Below, one piece after another: positions 32,563 to 40,587 of a stretch of 64,000 nucleotides of DNA. Below the pieces are notes generated by a model that was not told the DNA's origin, ran no database searches, and worked only from the letters and a program-made list of their open reading frames with translations. A program made the translations under genes and the position numbers. Every line of letters starts with the position of its first letter. The first letter of the stretch is position 1. The stretch lies in NCBI RefSeq assembly GCF_002278035.1, contig NZ_CP022604.1, forward strand, positions 1,302,001-1,366,000. Reading direction: 5' to 3'. The DNA is from Ochrobactrum quorumnocens. Its GTDB lineage: Bacteria; Pseudomonadota; Alphaproteobacteria; Rhizobiales; Rhizobiaceae.

Positions 32563-34083
32563 TCAACCTGCAACTGCTTCAAAGAAAACCTCTGGACTAT
32601 CCACTTCGATCAGTTTTTTTCTGTCGATCACCCAGAAACGATTGCCGACATTGCGCACAAAACTGCGATCATGCGAGACAATCAGGCTGGCGGTTTCATC
32701 GCTCAGCAATTCGGCTTCCAGCGCTTCTTGGCCATCGATGTCCAAATGGTTGGTTGGTTCATCCAGAATATAGAAATTCGGCTTGGTCAACCGAAGAACC
32801 AGGATGGCAAGGCGCGCCTTTTGCCCGCCCGAGAGCCGGGACAAGGGCTTGACCTGCATTTCCAGCGTCATGCCCGCACCGGCCAGCAAAGATCGAGCGC
32901 GCTGGTCGCCGACATCGAAAAGTTTCATGACTGTCTCGAACGGCGTCCAATCAGCTTTCAATTCGGAAAGTGCCTGATCGCTATAGCCCAACACAAGTGA
33001 AGGCGTTGCCTTAATGTTGGCGAGCGACTGTTCCGGCTGCAATATGGCTTCCCGAACCAGTGTCAGCAACCGCGTCTTACCTGTACCATTGGTACCAAGC
33101 AGCACTATTCTGTCGCCGGGATTGATCCAGAGTTGACCGGTTTTATAAAGATGCCGGCCATCTGGCGTCGCAATCTCAGCCCGATCTATCACGATCAGTG
33201 CTTTGGCGTGGCTGCCGCGACCGTCGAGCTTGATCTTGCCTGCGGAGCGATCAATGTGGGCCGCCTTGGCAGTCTCTTCAATTTTTTCGGCCCGTGCCCG
33301 CAATTGCTTGGTCTTAACGACCAGCAAATCGCTGCCGGAATTGATGCCGATATTATTAAGCTTGGCTGCCTGCTTGCGCAGCTGCTGGACGGTTTTCATG
33401 TCCTTTTCGAACTGGCGGGCGTCAGCCGCATCAATCTCATCAAGCGCAACGCGCGCCTGACTATAGGGCAAAGCAAAAACTAACGACCTCTCTGCGCGCA
33501 GAAAAAGTGTGCGTTTCGTTACAACATCGAGAAAAGCGCGATCATGGCTGCACACGATCACTGCGACCGAGCGAGGAAGCGCATCAAGCCAGTTTTCCAG
33601 CAAATGCACCTTCTCAAGATCAAGATGGTTGGTCGGTTCGTCCAACAGGAGAACGTCAGGCTCGGAGACCCATGTGCGAGCCAAAAGCGCAAGTCGTTGC
33701 CACCCCCCGCTGAGTTGACGCATGGTCAGCTCACGCAATTCAGCAGGAACGTTGAGATCATCGAGCACAATGTCGGCGCGCCAGCTTTCATAGTCGCGCG
33801 CATCTTCATCCAATCCGCCGAGCACGACGTCATAGAACGACACGCCCAAGAGATCAGCAGAAACATATTGGCTGACATAGCCGATCTTCACTCCACGCGA
33901 TCGCGTGATGGCACCACTTGTAGGCTCGCCCTCCCCCACTAAAAGGCGAAAAAGACTGGTTTTTCCGCGCCCATTGGCTGCAACAATTCCCAGTCGCTCG
34001 CCTTCGCCCACGACGAAATCAAGGCTGGAGAAGAGGGTTTCATGGAGCGTAAGTGAGAGATTCTGAACAGAGATAAGAGACAT
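32563..34083 (-). CDS. ABC-F family ATPase
   Basis: 506 residues from MSLISVQNLSLTLH. Two ATP-binding cassettes and no membrane span. Cassette 1: Walker A GANGRGKTS region (AANGRGKTS), signature QLSGGWQRLAL, Walker B VLLLDEPTNHLD. Cassette 2: GTNGTGKTR, RLSGGQKARLA, YILDEPTNHLD. A basic inter-domain linker lies between (AAKLNNIGINSGSDLLVVKTKQ). ABC-F proteins act on the ribosome; some give antibiotic resistance. Which subfamily this is cannot be told by eye. It sits between hom and glpX, leaving 277 bp to glpX without a recognisable gene. Confidence 0.92.
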   Translation of the reverse strand: MSLISVQNLSLTLHETLFSSLDFVVGEGERLGIVAANGRGKTSLFRLLVGEGEPTSGAITRSRGVKIGYVSQYVSADLLGVSFYDVVLGGLDEDARDYESWRADIVLDDLNVPAELRELTMRQLSGGWQRLALLARTWVSEPDVLLLDEPTNHLDLEKVHLLENWLDALPRSVAVIVCSHDRAFLDVVTKRTLFLRAERSLVFALPYSQARVALDEIDAADARQFEKDMKTVQQLRKQAAKLNNIGINSGSDLLVVKTKQLRARAEKIEETAKAAHIDRSAGKIKLDGRGSHAKALIVIDRAEIATPDGRHLYKTGQLWINPGDRIVLLGTNGTGKTRLLTLVREAILQPEQSLANIKATPSLVLGYSDQALSELKADWTPFETVMKLFDVGDQRARSLLAGAGMTLEMQVKPLSRLSGGQKARLAILVLRLTKPNFYILDEPTNHLDIDGQEALEAELLSDETASLIVSHDRSFVRNVGNRFWVIDRKKLIEVDSPEVFFEAVAG

Positions 34084-34406
34084 GGCAATAAGCCCAATTC
34101 TGCCAAGCACTGATGAGCAGTTTCCAAACAGCTCATCTATGTGCTTGCAAATGTTAGGCGGCAGCAATTCAAGCTGCGCCTTCAGAAAAAGGCGGAAAAA
34201 GACCCTTGTTTAAGTCTTAATCGGCCCTGCACAATTTATTGCTGCAGGGCAAAGTCAGGGCCATACTGACGATGACAATCGTGACGCGTCACATCCATGC
34301 TACAGCCCTCCTTTTCCGTGTTTGTCTCTAAATCGGACTATTCCGATGGGTGCTTATTAGCAAAGTCGTTGCCGCCCTTCAAGAGCGGCAACCTTATTGG
34401 ATTGTT
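34084..34406. other. Gene-free stretch with two hairpins between hom and the ABC-F gene
   Basis: GTTGCCGC (34368-34375) / GCGGCAAC (34385-34392) lies 15 bp past the hom stop on the minus strand and probably ends hom transcription. GCCCTGCA (34224-34231) / TGCAGGGC (34243-34250) is a second perfect stem with an 11-nt loop in the ABC-F leader. Translation-targeted ABC-F genes are often leader-attenuated, so the second hairpin is worth a look. Confidence 0.55.
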
Positions 34407-35726
34407 TCAGCCTGCGCGTTCGATGCGGATCATTTGCGGCTTGCTAACCAGATGGTCGTCCTTGAAGATCGCTTCAAGCGCCTTTTTCACTGCGGATTCC
34501 GTCGTCTCGTGCGTGACGAGAATAACAGTCTTGATGCCGTCACTCACGTCACTGTCCATCAAAGGACGCTGAACGATTGATTCGAGCGAAATGTCATTTT
34601 CGGCCATGCGCTTGGCGATTGCAGCAAACGCACCGATGCGATCATAGACCGTCAAGCGAATGAAATAGCCGCCGGCATGTTTGCGCATTTTAGCGCGCTT
34701 ATAAGGCTGCAAAGCCTTTGCAGGCGTTCCGAAAACCGGACCGTGCTGGAAACCGGGACGGCTCTTAGCAATATCAGCCAGATCGCCGATCACTGCGGAT
34801 GCTGTCGCATTGCCACCAGCACCCGGACCGGAAAGCAGCAGTTCACCAAGAAGATCGGTCTCGATTGCGACCGCATTGGTCACGCCATGCACTTGAGCAA
34901 TCACCGAAGAGGTCGGCACCATGGTTGGGTGGACGCGCTGTTCAATGCCAGTATCAGTCTTCTGTGCGACACCGAGTAGCTTGATGCGATAGCCAAGTTC
35001 ATCGGCCGCACGAATGTCCGCCAACGAGATATTGCTGATACCTTCAAGATAAATATCGTCGGCTGCAATCTGCGTGCCAAAAGCAAGGCTTGTGAGCAGC
35101 GCAAGCTTATGCGCTGTGTCATTGCCTTCAATGTCGAAAGTCGGATCAGCTTCGGCGTAGCCAAGACGTTGTGCATCCGCCAGGCAATCCTCGAATGAGA
35201 TACCCTCTTCCCACATCCGGGTGAGGATGTAGTTACAGGTGCCGTTCATGATACCGTAAACGCGTGAAACCGTGTTGCCGGTCAGCGATTCACGCATCGC
35301 CTTGATGACCGGAATGCCGCCCGCAACTGCTGCTTCGAAGTTAAGAAGCACGCCTTTTTCTTCTGCGATCTTGGCCAATGCCACGCCATGCTTCGCAAGA
35401 AGAGCCTTATTGGCTGTCACAACATGTCGGCTTGCGCGCAGTGCAGCTTCTACCGATGCTTTAGCCGGACCTTCGTCGCCGCCGATCAGTTCGACGAACA
35501 CATCGATATCGGCTTGCTTCGCCAATTCGATGGGATCATCAAACCACTCAATCCCGGTAAGATCTATACCGCGATCCCGAGTTCGGTCGCGGGCGCTGAC
35601 AGCAGTAACCGTTACCTGCTTGCCGCATTGACGAGTGAGCATTTCGGCCTTGTCACGTAGGATACGCAACACTGAAGCACCAACGGTGCCCAGTCCGGCA
35701 ACGCCGATCCGCAATGCATCACTCAT
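34407..35726 (-). CDS. hom: Homoserine dehydrogenase
   Basis: Reduces aspartate semialdehyde to homoserine (threonine and methionine branch), 439 residues. The N-terminal NAD(P) fold has GVAGLGTVGASVLR. The catalytic domain includes GIMNGTCNYILTRM and AEADPTFDIEGNDTAHKLALL. A C-terminal ACT domain (about 355-435, YFIRLTVYDRIGAFAAIAKRM) should give threonine feedback control. Separate from aspartokinase, as usual in alphaproteobacteria. Confidence 0.97.
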   Translation of the reverse strand: MSDALRIGVAGLGTVGASVLRILRDKAEMLTRQCGKQVTVTAVSARDRTRDRGIDLTGIEWFDDPIELAKQADIDVFVELIGGDEGPAKASVEAALRASRHVVTANKALLAKHGVALAKIAEEKGVLLNFEAAVAGGIPVIKAMRESLTGNTVSRVYGIMNGTCNYILTRMWEEGISFEDCLADAQRLGYAEADPTFDIEGNDTAHKLALLTSLAFGTQIAADDIYLEGISNISLADIRAADELGYRIKLLGVAQKTDTGIEQRVHPTMVPTSSVIAQVHGVTNAVAIETDLLGELLLSGPGAGGNATASAVIGDLADIAKSRPGFQHGPVFGTPAKALQPYKRAKMRKHAGGYFIRLTVYDRIGAFAAIAKRMAENDISLESIVQRPLMDSDVSDGIKTVILVTHETTESAVKKALEAIFKDDHLVSKPQMIRIERAG

Positions 35727-35818
35727 TATCTCGACCTTCTGAATTGTTGGCTGAATTGTTGGATTTCAATATGGTGGGAAACAAGGGCCGACAAAACGCG
35801 GCCCCTGCTTACTCGGTT

Positions 35819-35923
35819 AAAGCATTTCCAGCAAACGTGGGAACCGGTTTTGCGTTCGGAAATGCGTAAAAACAAATAGTTACAGCGGTTCCAACGATTC
35901 AATATCAACTGGAACCGCTGTAA
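35819..35923. repeat. Dispersed repeat, family B (full copy)
   Basis: AAAGCATTTCCAGCAAACG, CCGGTTTTGCGTTCGGAAA, GCGTAAAAACAAATAG, then a perfect 13-bp inverted repeat TACAGCGGTTCCA (35881-35893) / TGGAACCGCTGTA (35910-35922). It sits between hom and alaC, ending seven bases before the alaC stop. Confidence 0.82.
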
Positions 35924-35929
35924 AGCCGC

Positions 35930-37153
35930 TTAGCGGCGACCTTCGAGCGGAATCACATTATGCAGGTTCTCGTCCTTCGTGGACAGGAAACGCTTGATGT
36001 TGCGTGCGGCCTGACGGATGCGATGCTCGTTCTCAACCAGCGCGATACGAACATATTCATCACCATGTTCACCAAAGCCTACACCCGGAGCAACGGCCAC
36101 ATCGGCCATTTCAACCAGTAGCTTCGAGAATTCCAATGAACCTAGGGCGCGGAAACGCTCTGGAATCGGAACCCATGCGAACATGGTCGCAGCTGGGGGT
36201 GGAACATCCCAACCAGCACGGCCAAAGCTTTCGACAAGCACATCACGACGCTGCTTGTAGACATTGCGAACATACGCGATGTCTGAGCCGTCGCCGTTAA
36301 GTGCTGCAGTGGCCGCAACCTGAATAGGCGTGAAGGCACCATAATCCAGATAGGACTTTACACGGGTCAATGCCGCGATCAGGCGCTCATTGCCAACAGC
36401 GAAGCCCATGCGCCAACCCGGCATGGAGAATGTCTTCGACATCGAAGTGAATTCGACAGCTACATCCATCGCGCCCGGTACTTCAAGAACTGATGGCGGT
36501 GGATTGTTGTCATCAAAGTAGATTTCCGAATAAGCAAGGTCGGACAGAATGATCAGATCATTCTTGCGGGCGAAATCAACGACATCCTTATAGAAATCCA
36601 ACGTCGCGGTATAAGCCGTCGGGTTCGAAGGGAAGTTGAGGATGAGCGCCAGCGGCTTCGGAATGGAGTGCTTCACCGCACGATCCAGCGCACGGATAAA
36701 CTCTTCATCCGGCTTTGCAGGGATCGAACGTATCACGCCGCCCGACATGATGAAGCCGAATGAGTGGATAGGATAGGTTGGATCGGGACAAAGCACGACA
36801 TCGCCTGGTGCCGTGATGGCCTGCGCCATATTGGCGAAGCCTTCCTTGGAACCGAGTGTCGCAACAACCTGTGTGTCCGGATTGAGCTTCACACCAAAAC
36901 GGCGCGCATAATACTGCGCCTGAGCGCGGCGAAGGCCGGGAATGCCCTTCGACGACGAATAACGGTGTGCACGCGGATCCTGAACAGCCTCGCAAAGCTT
37001 GTCGACGATGTTCTTTGGCGTCGGCAGATCAGGATTACCCATCCCAAGATCTATGATGTCGGCGCCAGCCGCTCGCGCTGATGCCTTCAGGCGGTTAACC
37101 TGTTCAAAGACATAAGGTGGCAAACGACGGACTTTATGAAATTCTTCCGACAT
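35930..37153 (-). CDS. alaC: PLP-dependent aminotransferase, AlaC type
   Basis: Class I/II aminotransferase, 407 residues, probably alanine:2-oxoglutarate type. Visible: LGMGNPDLPTPKNIVDKL near residues 36-53, PDPTYPIHSFGF, NFPSNPTA, SDLAYSEIYFD, and the PLP lysine Lys240 in TSMSKTFSMPGWRMGF. This family is often labelled LL-diaminopimelate aminotransferase; AlaC fits better by sequence memory. It is upstream of hom in the same direction. Confidence 0.86.
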   Translation of the reverse strand: MSEEFHKVRRLPPYVFEQVNRLKASARAAGADIIDLGMGNPDLPTPKNIVDKLCEAVQDPRAHRYSSSKGIPGLRRAQAQYYARRFGVKLNPDTQVVATLGSKEGFANMAQAITAPGDVVLCPDPTYPIHSFGFIMSGGVIRSIPAKPDEEFIRALDRAVKHSIPKPLALILNFPSNPTAYTATLDFYKDVVDFARKNDLIILSDLAYSEIYFDDNNPPPSVLEVPGAMDVAVEFTSMSKTFSMPGWRMGFAVGNERLIAALTRVKSYLDYGAFTPIQVAATAALNGDGSDIAYVRNVYKQRRDVLVESFGRAGWDVPPPAATMFAWVPIPERFRALGSLEFSKLLVEMADVAVAPGVGFGEHGDEYVRIALVENEHRIRQAARNIKRFLSTKDENLHNVIPLEGRR

Positions 37154-37281
37154 GATCCTGTTCCAGAAGGGGGTTGAATGAAATGGCGCGTATGCACCGG
37201 GTTAGGAGCTATACACCTGTTATCGAATCGGGTCGAGACTTGTTACAGTCTTGAAATGAAGCTTTTTTCTATCGAAAAAGG

Positions 37282-37629
37282 CTACTCTGCTCCAGCTTCG
37301 ATCTGCTTGAGGGTCGCATCTGTTTCTTCCTGCGCCTGTTTGCGCAAGGCAGCAGCCTGAGCTGGCGTCATCGCTGTATTGGAAGAACGTGTGGCCGCAA
37401 GACGTGTGCGGTCAGAATCAAGCCCTGAAGTAAGCTGCGCTTTTTCTTCCGGGGTGATCTGGGTGGTCGCGGCCTTTGGCATGCGGCCAAAGGTTGGATA
37501 GGTATCCGAACGCTTGGCACCTTCCTGCGGTGTACCCTGAAATTCAGGGCCACCGGCACAGCCCGCAAGAAACGCCACGGCCGTTGCTGCCAGCATAATA
37601 TTGGCAATCTGCCGCGTGCTCTTGGTCAT
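37282..37629 (-). CDS. Small putative lipoprotein
   Basis: 115 residues. A signal peptide ends with lipobox LAGC (Cys24 lipidated). The mature part is hydrophilic (FQGTPQEGAKRSDTYPTFGRMPKA) with a helical C-terminus (MTPAQAAALRKQAQEETDATLKQIE). Outer- or inner-membrane attached, function unknown. It lies 128 bp upstream of alaC in the same direction. Confidence 0.8.
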   Translation of the reverse strand: MTKSTRQIANIMLAATAVAFLAGCAGGPEFQGTPQEGAKRSDTYPTFGRMPKAATTQITPEEKAQLTSGLDSDRTRLAATRSSNTAMTPAQAAALRKQAQEETDATLKQIEAGAE

Positions 37630-38179
37630 GTTTCCGGTCCCGATCCTGGTGTTTTGAATGCGCTAGGCGCGTTACCTAGCCCAACACAGATAATATAATG
37701 TGAAATGGATAGCACCAAGTCGATGCGTCATGTCAACAAGCGAGTTGAGATTGCGGACATTCAGCGCCGAGCGAAACGGTTGCTGGTCACAAGTATAACC
37801 AAAAATTACAAATAGTAATATTGCGTTATATCGCTGTAATGCGCGTGTAATCTATGCCGCCATGAAACACTTCGTACTTTCAATAGTTGCGTTTGGCAGT
37901 TAAAAATCCTAAAAATTGGTTACAAATGATCAGTCAGTGATTTGTACCTTCACGCTTAAACGCGATTACAGATATGATGTACCCGTAATAAAGCGCTGAA
38001 ACTCTTGGATTATCTACCCCGGTCCAGACGACCGGTTTCTGTGAGTAAACTCGCCATCGTTTGTCTGAGCGAGACTCACACGGGAGAACAAATCTCCCGA
38101 AATCAGCTAGGCACCGTTTTTTTTCGGGTCGTCAGGCTGGTGCAGGCCGAAAAGCTGAAACGTCGATCTGGAGCAGACA
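37630..38179. other. AT-rich intergenic region and structured leader
   Basis: 550 bp between the divergent lipoprotein gene and the M15 gene. The left 350 bp is AT-rich with no ORF or clear promoter. The right part is a structured leader (38040-38123). Confidence 0.55.
38040..38123 (+). other. Structured leader upstream of the M15 lipoprotein gene
   Basis: TGTGAGT (38040-38046) pairs with ACTCACA (38074-38080), and after an AAA bulge CTCGC (38050-38054) pairs with GCGAG (38069-38073). Directly after comes CGGGAG (38081-38086) / CTCCCG (38094-38099), and 16 bases later a run of eight Ts (38116-38123). That is an attenuator-like layout 56 bp ahead of the TTG start. Confidence 0.55.
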
Positions 38180-39436
38180 TTGAAATTCGCAGAACCATCG
38201 CATCGGACAGCCAGAAGACTACTTTCAGGTAGCGTAGCCCTCCTCGCGCTCGTCCTGTCATCCTGCACGTCTACTGGCAACGGCACGTCACCTTTACAAA
38301 TGACGAACAGCGCCGATGGTTCCATGATTGCCGACACACTTCAGAGCGCGGCCGATCAGACGGTTGCAGCCGAAGCGTCAGCAGAGGCCGGTAAGAGTGA
38401 GGCACAAAAGGCCGAAACGACGACTAATGCAGCCAAAACCGCTGTCGCCGAGGTAAAGCCAGCCGATAAAGAACAAAAGCCGACAACTACCGCAGCAACT
38501 GAAACAGAATCAGCTCAAGACGGCTCTATTCAAGTCGCAGCCCTCGCCCCGCAGACGAAGTCGACTTCTCTTTTTGGTATGTTTGGCAAAAAGCCAAGCG
38601 AATCTCCTGCTGCGCCCGCACCTGCCCCTGAAGCAACAGAAACTGCAAAGCCAGAGCAAGCAAAAGAGCAAGCTGCTGAACCTGAAGCCACGCCTGCTGC
38701 AGAAGAAACCAAACAGGCTGAATCGCCTAAGCCCGCAGAATCAGAAAAGCCGACTCAGGTCACATCTCTCTTCGGCTCTGCTAAGAATGCCAACGCATAT
38801 GCCTCGCCACAACGTCCTACCACCGCTGGCCAAGGCAGCATTGCACGCCTCTTCAACGATGAAGCAGCAAGCGGTTCAGGCACCTCTCAGAATAAGAAGC
38901 TTGCGGTTGTAAGGCCCGGCGCCAAGTCGAAGCATGAGTATAATTATTCGTTGCCGGGCGTGCGCCCTAATGGTGGTTTTGAAATCAAGCATCGTAAAAG
39001 TATCTATGATGACAGCGATATCGACGCCAACGAATATGATGATTACGCGGGCGTCCAGCTGGCATCAGCTCCTGGTCTTGCACGTCTTGCGCCAAACGGC
39101 CTCAAGGTTCAGCGCGAAACTGTGGATGTCGCCTGCCTCAAGCCCCAGCTCGTTACGATGTTGAAAACCATGGAACGCCACTTCCGTAAGCCTGTCATGG
39201 TTACATCGGGCTATCGCAGCCCATCCTACAATCGCAAGGTCAACGGCGCCCGCAAATCACTTCATATGATTTGTGCCGCAGCCGACATTCAGATCGATGG
39301 CGTTTCAAAGCATGAAATCGCTCGCTTCGCCCGCAATATGCCGAGCCGCGGTGGCGTTGGCACCTATTGCCATACTACGTCAGTACATGTGGATGTGGGG
39401 CCAGAACGCGACTGGAACTGGAGTTGCAAAAAGTAA
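38180..39436 (+). CDS. Lipoprotein with C-terminal M15-type peptidase domain
   Basis: 418 residues from a TTG with GGAG seven bases upstream. Signal peptide with lipobox LSSC (near residue 29). Then about 200 residues of low-complexity Ala/Glu/Lys/Pro linker, containing two copies of a TSLFG.. segment (TSLFGMFGKKPSE, TSLFGSAKNANA). The C-terminal domain (about 310-418) has the zinc pattern of the YcbK/M15 D,D-carboxypeptidase-like group: His362 (SLHMICAAADIQ), Asp369 and His403 (SVHVDVG). The linker would let it reach the peptidoglycan from a membrane. Confidence 0.85.
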   Translation: MKFAEPSHRTARRLLSGSVALLALVLSSCTSTGNGTSPLQMTNSADGSMIADTLQSAADQTVAAEASAEAGKSEAQKAETTTNAAKTAVAEVKPADKEQKPTTTAATETESAQDGSIQVAALAPQTKSTSLFGMFGKKPSESPAAPAPAPEATETAKPEQAKEQAAEPEATPAAEETKQAESPKPAESEKPTQVTSLFGSAKNANAYASPQRPTTAGQGSIARLFNDEAASGSGTSQNKKLAVVRPGAKSKHEYNYSLPGVRPNGGFEIKHRKSIYDDSDIDANEYDDYAGVQLASAPGLARLAPNGLKVQRETVDVACLKPQLVTMLKTMERHFRKPVMVTSGYRSPSYNRKVNGARKSLHMICAAADIQIDGVSKHEIARFARNMPSRGGVGTYCHTTSVHVDVGPERDWNWSCKK

Positions 39437-39450
39437 TCACAGCAAATCAA

Positions 39451-39476
39451 ATCGGAGCGAAAGACCGGTTTTTTTT
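39451..39476 (+). terminator. Terminator after the M15 lipoprotein gene
   Basis: Short CGG / CCG stem flanked by A and T stretches, ending in eight Ts (CCGGTTTTTTTTG). The stem is weak, the T-run strong. The rest of 39477-39620 is AT-rich with no gene. Confidence 0.5.
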
Positions 39477-39620
39477 GTTAAATAACATATACTTACATAT
39501 TCCCTCATCACGAATTTTTCGAACACTATGACGTTCAGATGAGTTTTTTTTAGAAAAGTTATATTAAGGGCTTGCGAGTCAGGTTCTTCCTGAATATAAG
39601 CCCACTCACACCAGCAACAG

Positions 39621-39695
39621 GCGCCCATCGTCTAGCGGTTAGGACAGCGCCCTTTCACGGCGCAGACAGGGGTTCGATTCCCCTTGGGCGTACCA
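39621..39695 (+). tRNA. tRNA-Glu (anticodon TTC)
   Basis: Acceptor GCGCCCA / TGGGCGT, D arm with TCTAGCGGTTAGGACA, anticodon loop CTTTCAC, T arm GGGGTTCGATTCCCC, encoded CCA. No integrase or att duplication is seen beside it. Confidence 0.97.
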
Positions 39696-39763
39696 TTTGC
39701 TGGTTTTTCTTTTTTTCCCGAAAAATTGATATTTTCATCAGTGACATCGCTTTGACAGCAATG

Positions 39764-39780
39764 TTACGGACTGTCCGTAA
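39764..39780. promoter_or_regulatory. 17-bp palindromic operator candidate
   Basis: TTACGGACTGTCCGTAA is a perfect palindrome about one central T. It ends 24 bp before the DUF2218 start. Size and symmetry fit a TetR-type repressor dimer site; no regulator gene is adjacent. Confidence 0.6.
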
Positions 39781-39804
39781 AACTTGAAAATGGACAGCAA
39801 GATT

Positions 39805-40089
39805 ATGGCTAAAACTACAGCAATCGTACCCACCGCGCATGCCAGCCGCTATTTGCAGCAGCTTTGCAAACATTGGGCACATAAGTTCACTGTTGAGTTC
39901 ACACCCGAGCATGGTCGAATAGACCTTGGCGAGAATCGCGTCGTGTTGATGGATGCCAATCCAGATAACCTCGTTACTACGGTTGAAGCGCCTGAAGAAA
40001 ACTTAGCTTCTATGGAAGACGTCGTTGCGAGCCACATCGTGCGCTTTGCGTTCCGCGAGGAACTGGTTTTCAACTGGGTGAAAGAATAG
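39805..40089 (+). CDS. DUF2218 domain protein
   Basis: 94 residues from MAKTTAIVPTAHASRYLQQL (an ATG five codons earlier is also possible; neither has a strong site). The whole protein is one DUF2218 domain: LCKHWAHKFTVEF, GRIDLGENRVVLM, then SMEDVVASHIVRFAF. By eye it aligns to the N-terminal part of the siderophore-interacting protein at 50576-51685 (HF.....V...., SIAEHVLEF). Possibly iron-linked. Preceded by a 17-bp palindrome. Confidence 0.83.
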   Translation: MAKTTAIVPTAHASRYLQQLCKHWAHKFTVEFTPEHGRIDLGENRVVLMDANPDNLVTTVEAPEENLASMEDVVASHIVRFAFREELVFNWVKE

Positions 40090-40095
40090 GCGCTA

Positions 40096-40300
40096 AAGCA
40101 TGTCGCGGAAAAATAGAAAACGGTTTTCCGTTAACGGCATACGTAGTAACAAAGACTTAAATCGCGTCGTCTGGGTATGATTAAACGCGACTCGCTGTCG
40201 AGCGCGTTTCGTTCTGATTGAATCAGATCGACGCTTCAATTGTTTGTTTTTCGAAAATCGTTTCACACTTTTCAGGACGCGCTCCGTTTGCGCTTATTTA
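40096..40300. repeat. Head-to-head remnants of family A repeats
   Basis: A degenerate plus-strand copy (AAAGCATGTCGCGGAAAAA, GAAAACGGTTTTCCG) at about 40096-40140, then an inverted copy at about 40183-40295 whose minus strand reads GGAGCGCGTCCTGAAAAG, TGTGAAACGATTTTCG, and later GATCTGATTCAATCAGAAC. The remaining bases to 40413 show no gene. Confidence 0.65.
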
Positions 40301-40413
40301 CGCCTCCGATAAATTGCCCGCAAAATGCCCCGAATAGCCATCTTCACATCACATTGCAGGCTAAATCCCACGCGAAATTCTCACCAACTGATAAATGATT
40401 TGGCGGTGATGAA

Positions 40414-40527
40414 ATGACCAGTGAAACGAGAACAACCCTCACTTTGCTAAGCGCAGGTCTTATCGCAGCAATGCTGGTTCTTGGTGCAGATATGAGCTGG
40501 GCTGATGTGGCCAAGGTTCTGTTCTGA
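40414..40527 (+). CDS. Predicted 37-residue single-span small protein
   Basis: Reads [15 protein letters not shown], then [17 protein letters not shown], ending AKVLF. One hydrophobic stretch (about 8-25) could be a membrane span or an uncleaved signal. GGCGGTGAT lies a few bases upstream. It is followed 33 bp later by a terminator-like hairpin, as if it were its own transcription unit. Family unknown; real only if conserved. Confidence 0.45.
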   Translation: MTSETRTTLTLLSAGLIAAMLVLGADMSWADVAKVLF

Positions 40528-40559
40528 TCCATACGGCCAACCTACTTGCAACAAAGCAT

Positions 40560-40587
40560 GCATGAGCCTACATCGGCTCATGCTTTT
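40560..40587 (+). terminator. Terminator-like hairpin overlapping the sfsA start
   Basis: Perfect 9-bp stem GCATGAGCC (40560-40568), loop TACATC, GGCTCATGC (40575-40583), flanked by AAA and TTTT. The predicted sfsA ATG (40580) is inside the 3' arm. Confidence 0.6.

Noticed and set aside
39621..39695. tRNA-Glu as an integration site for a mobile island
   Set aside because: No integrase, no duplicated tRNA 3' end and ordinary housekeeping genes on both sides.
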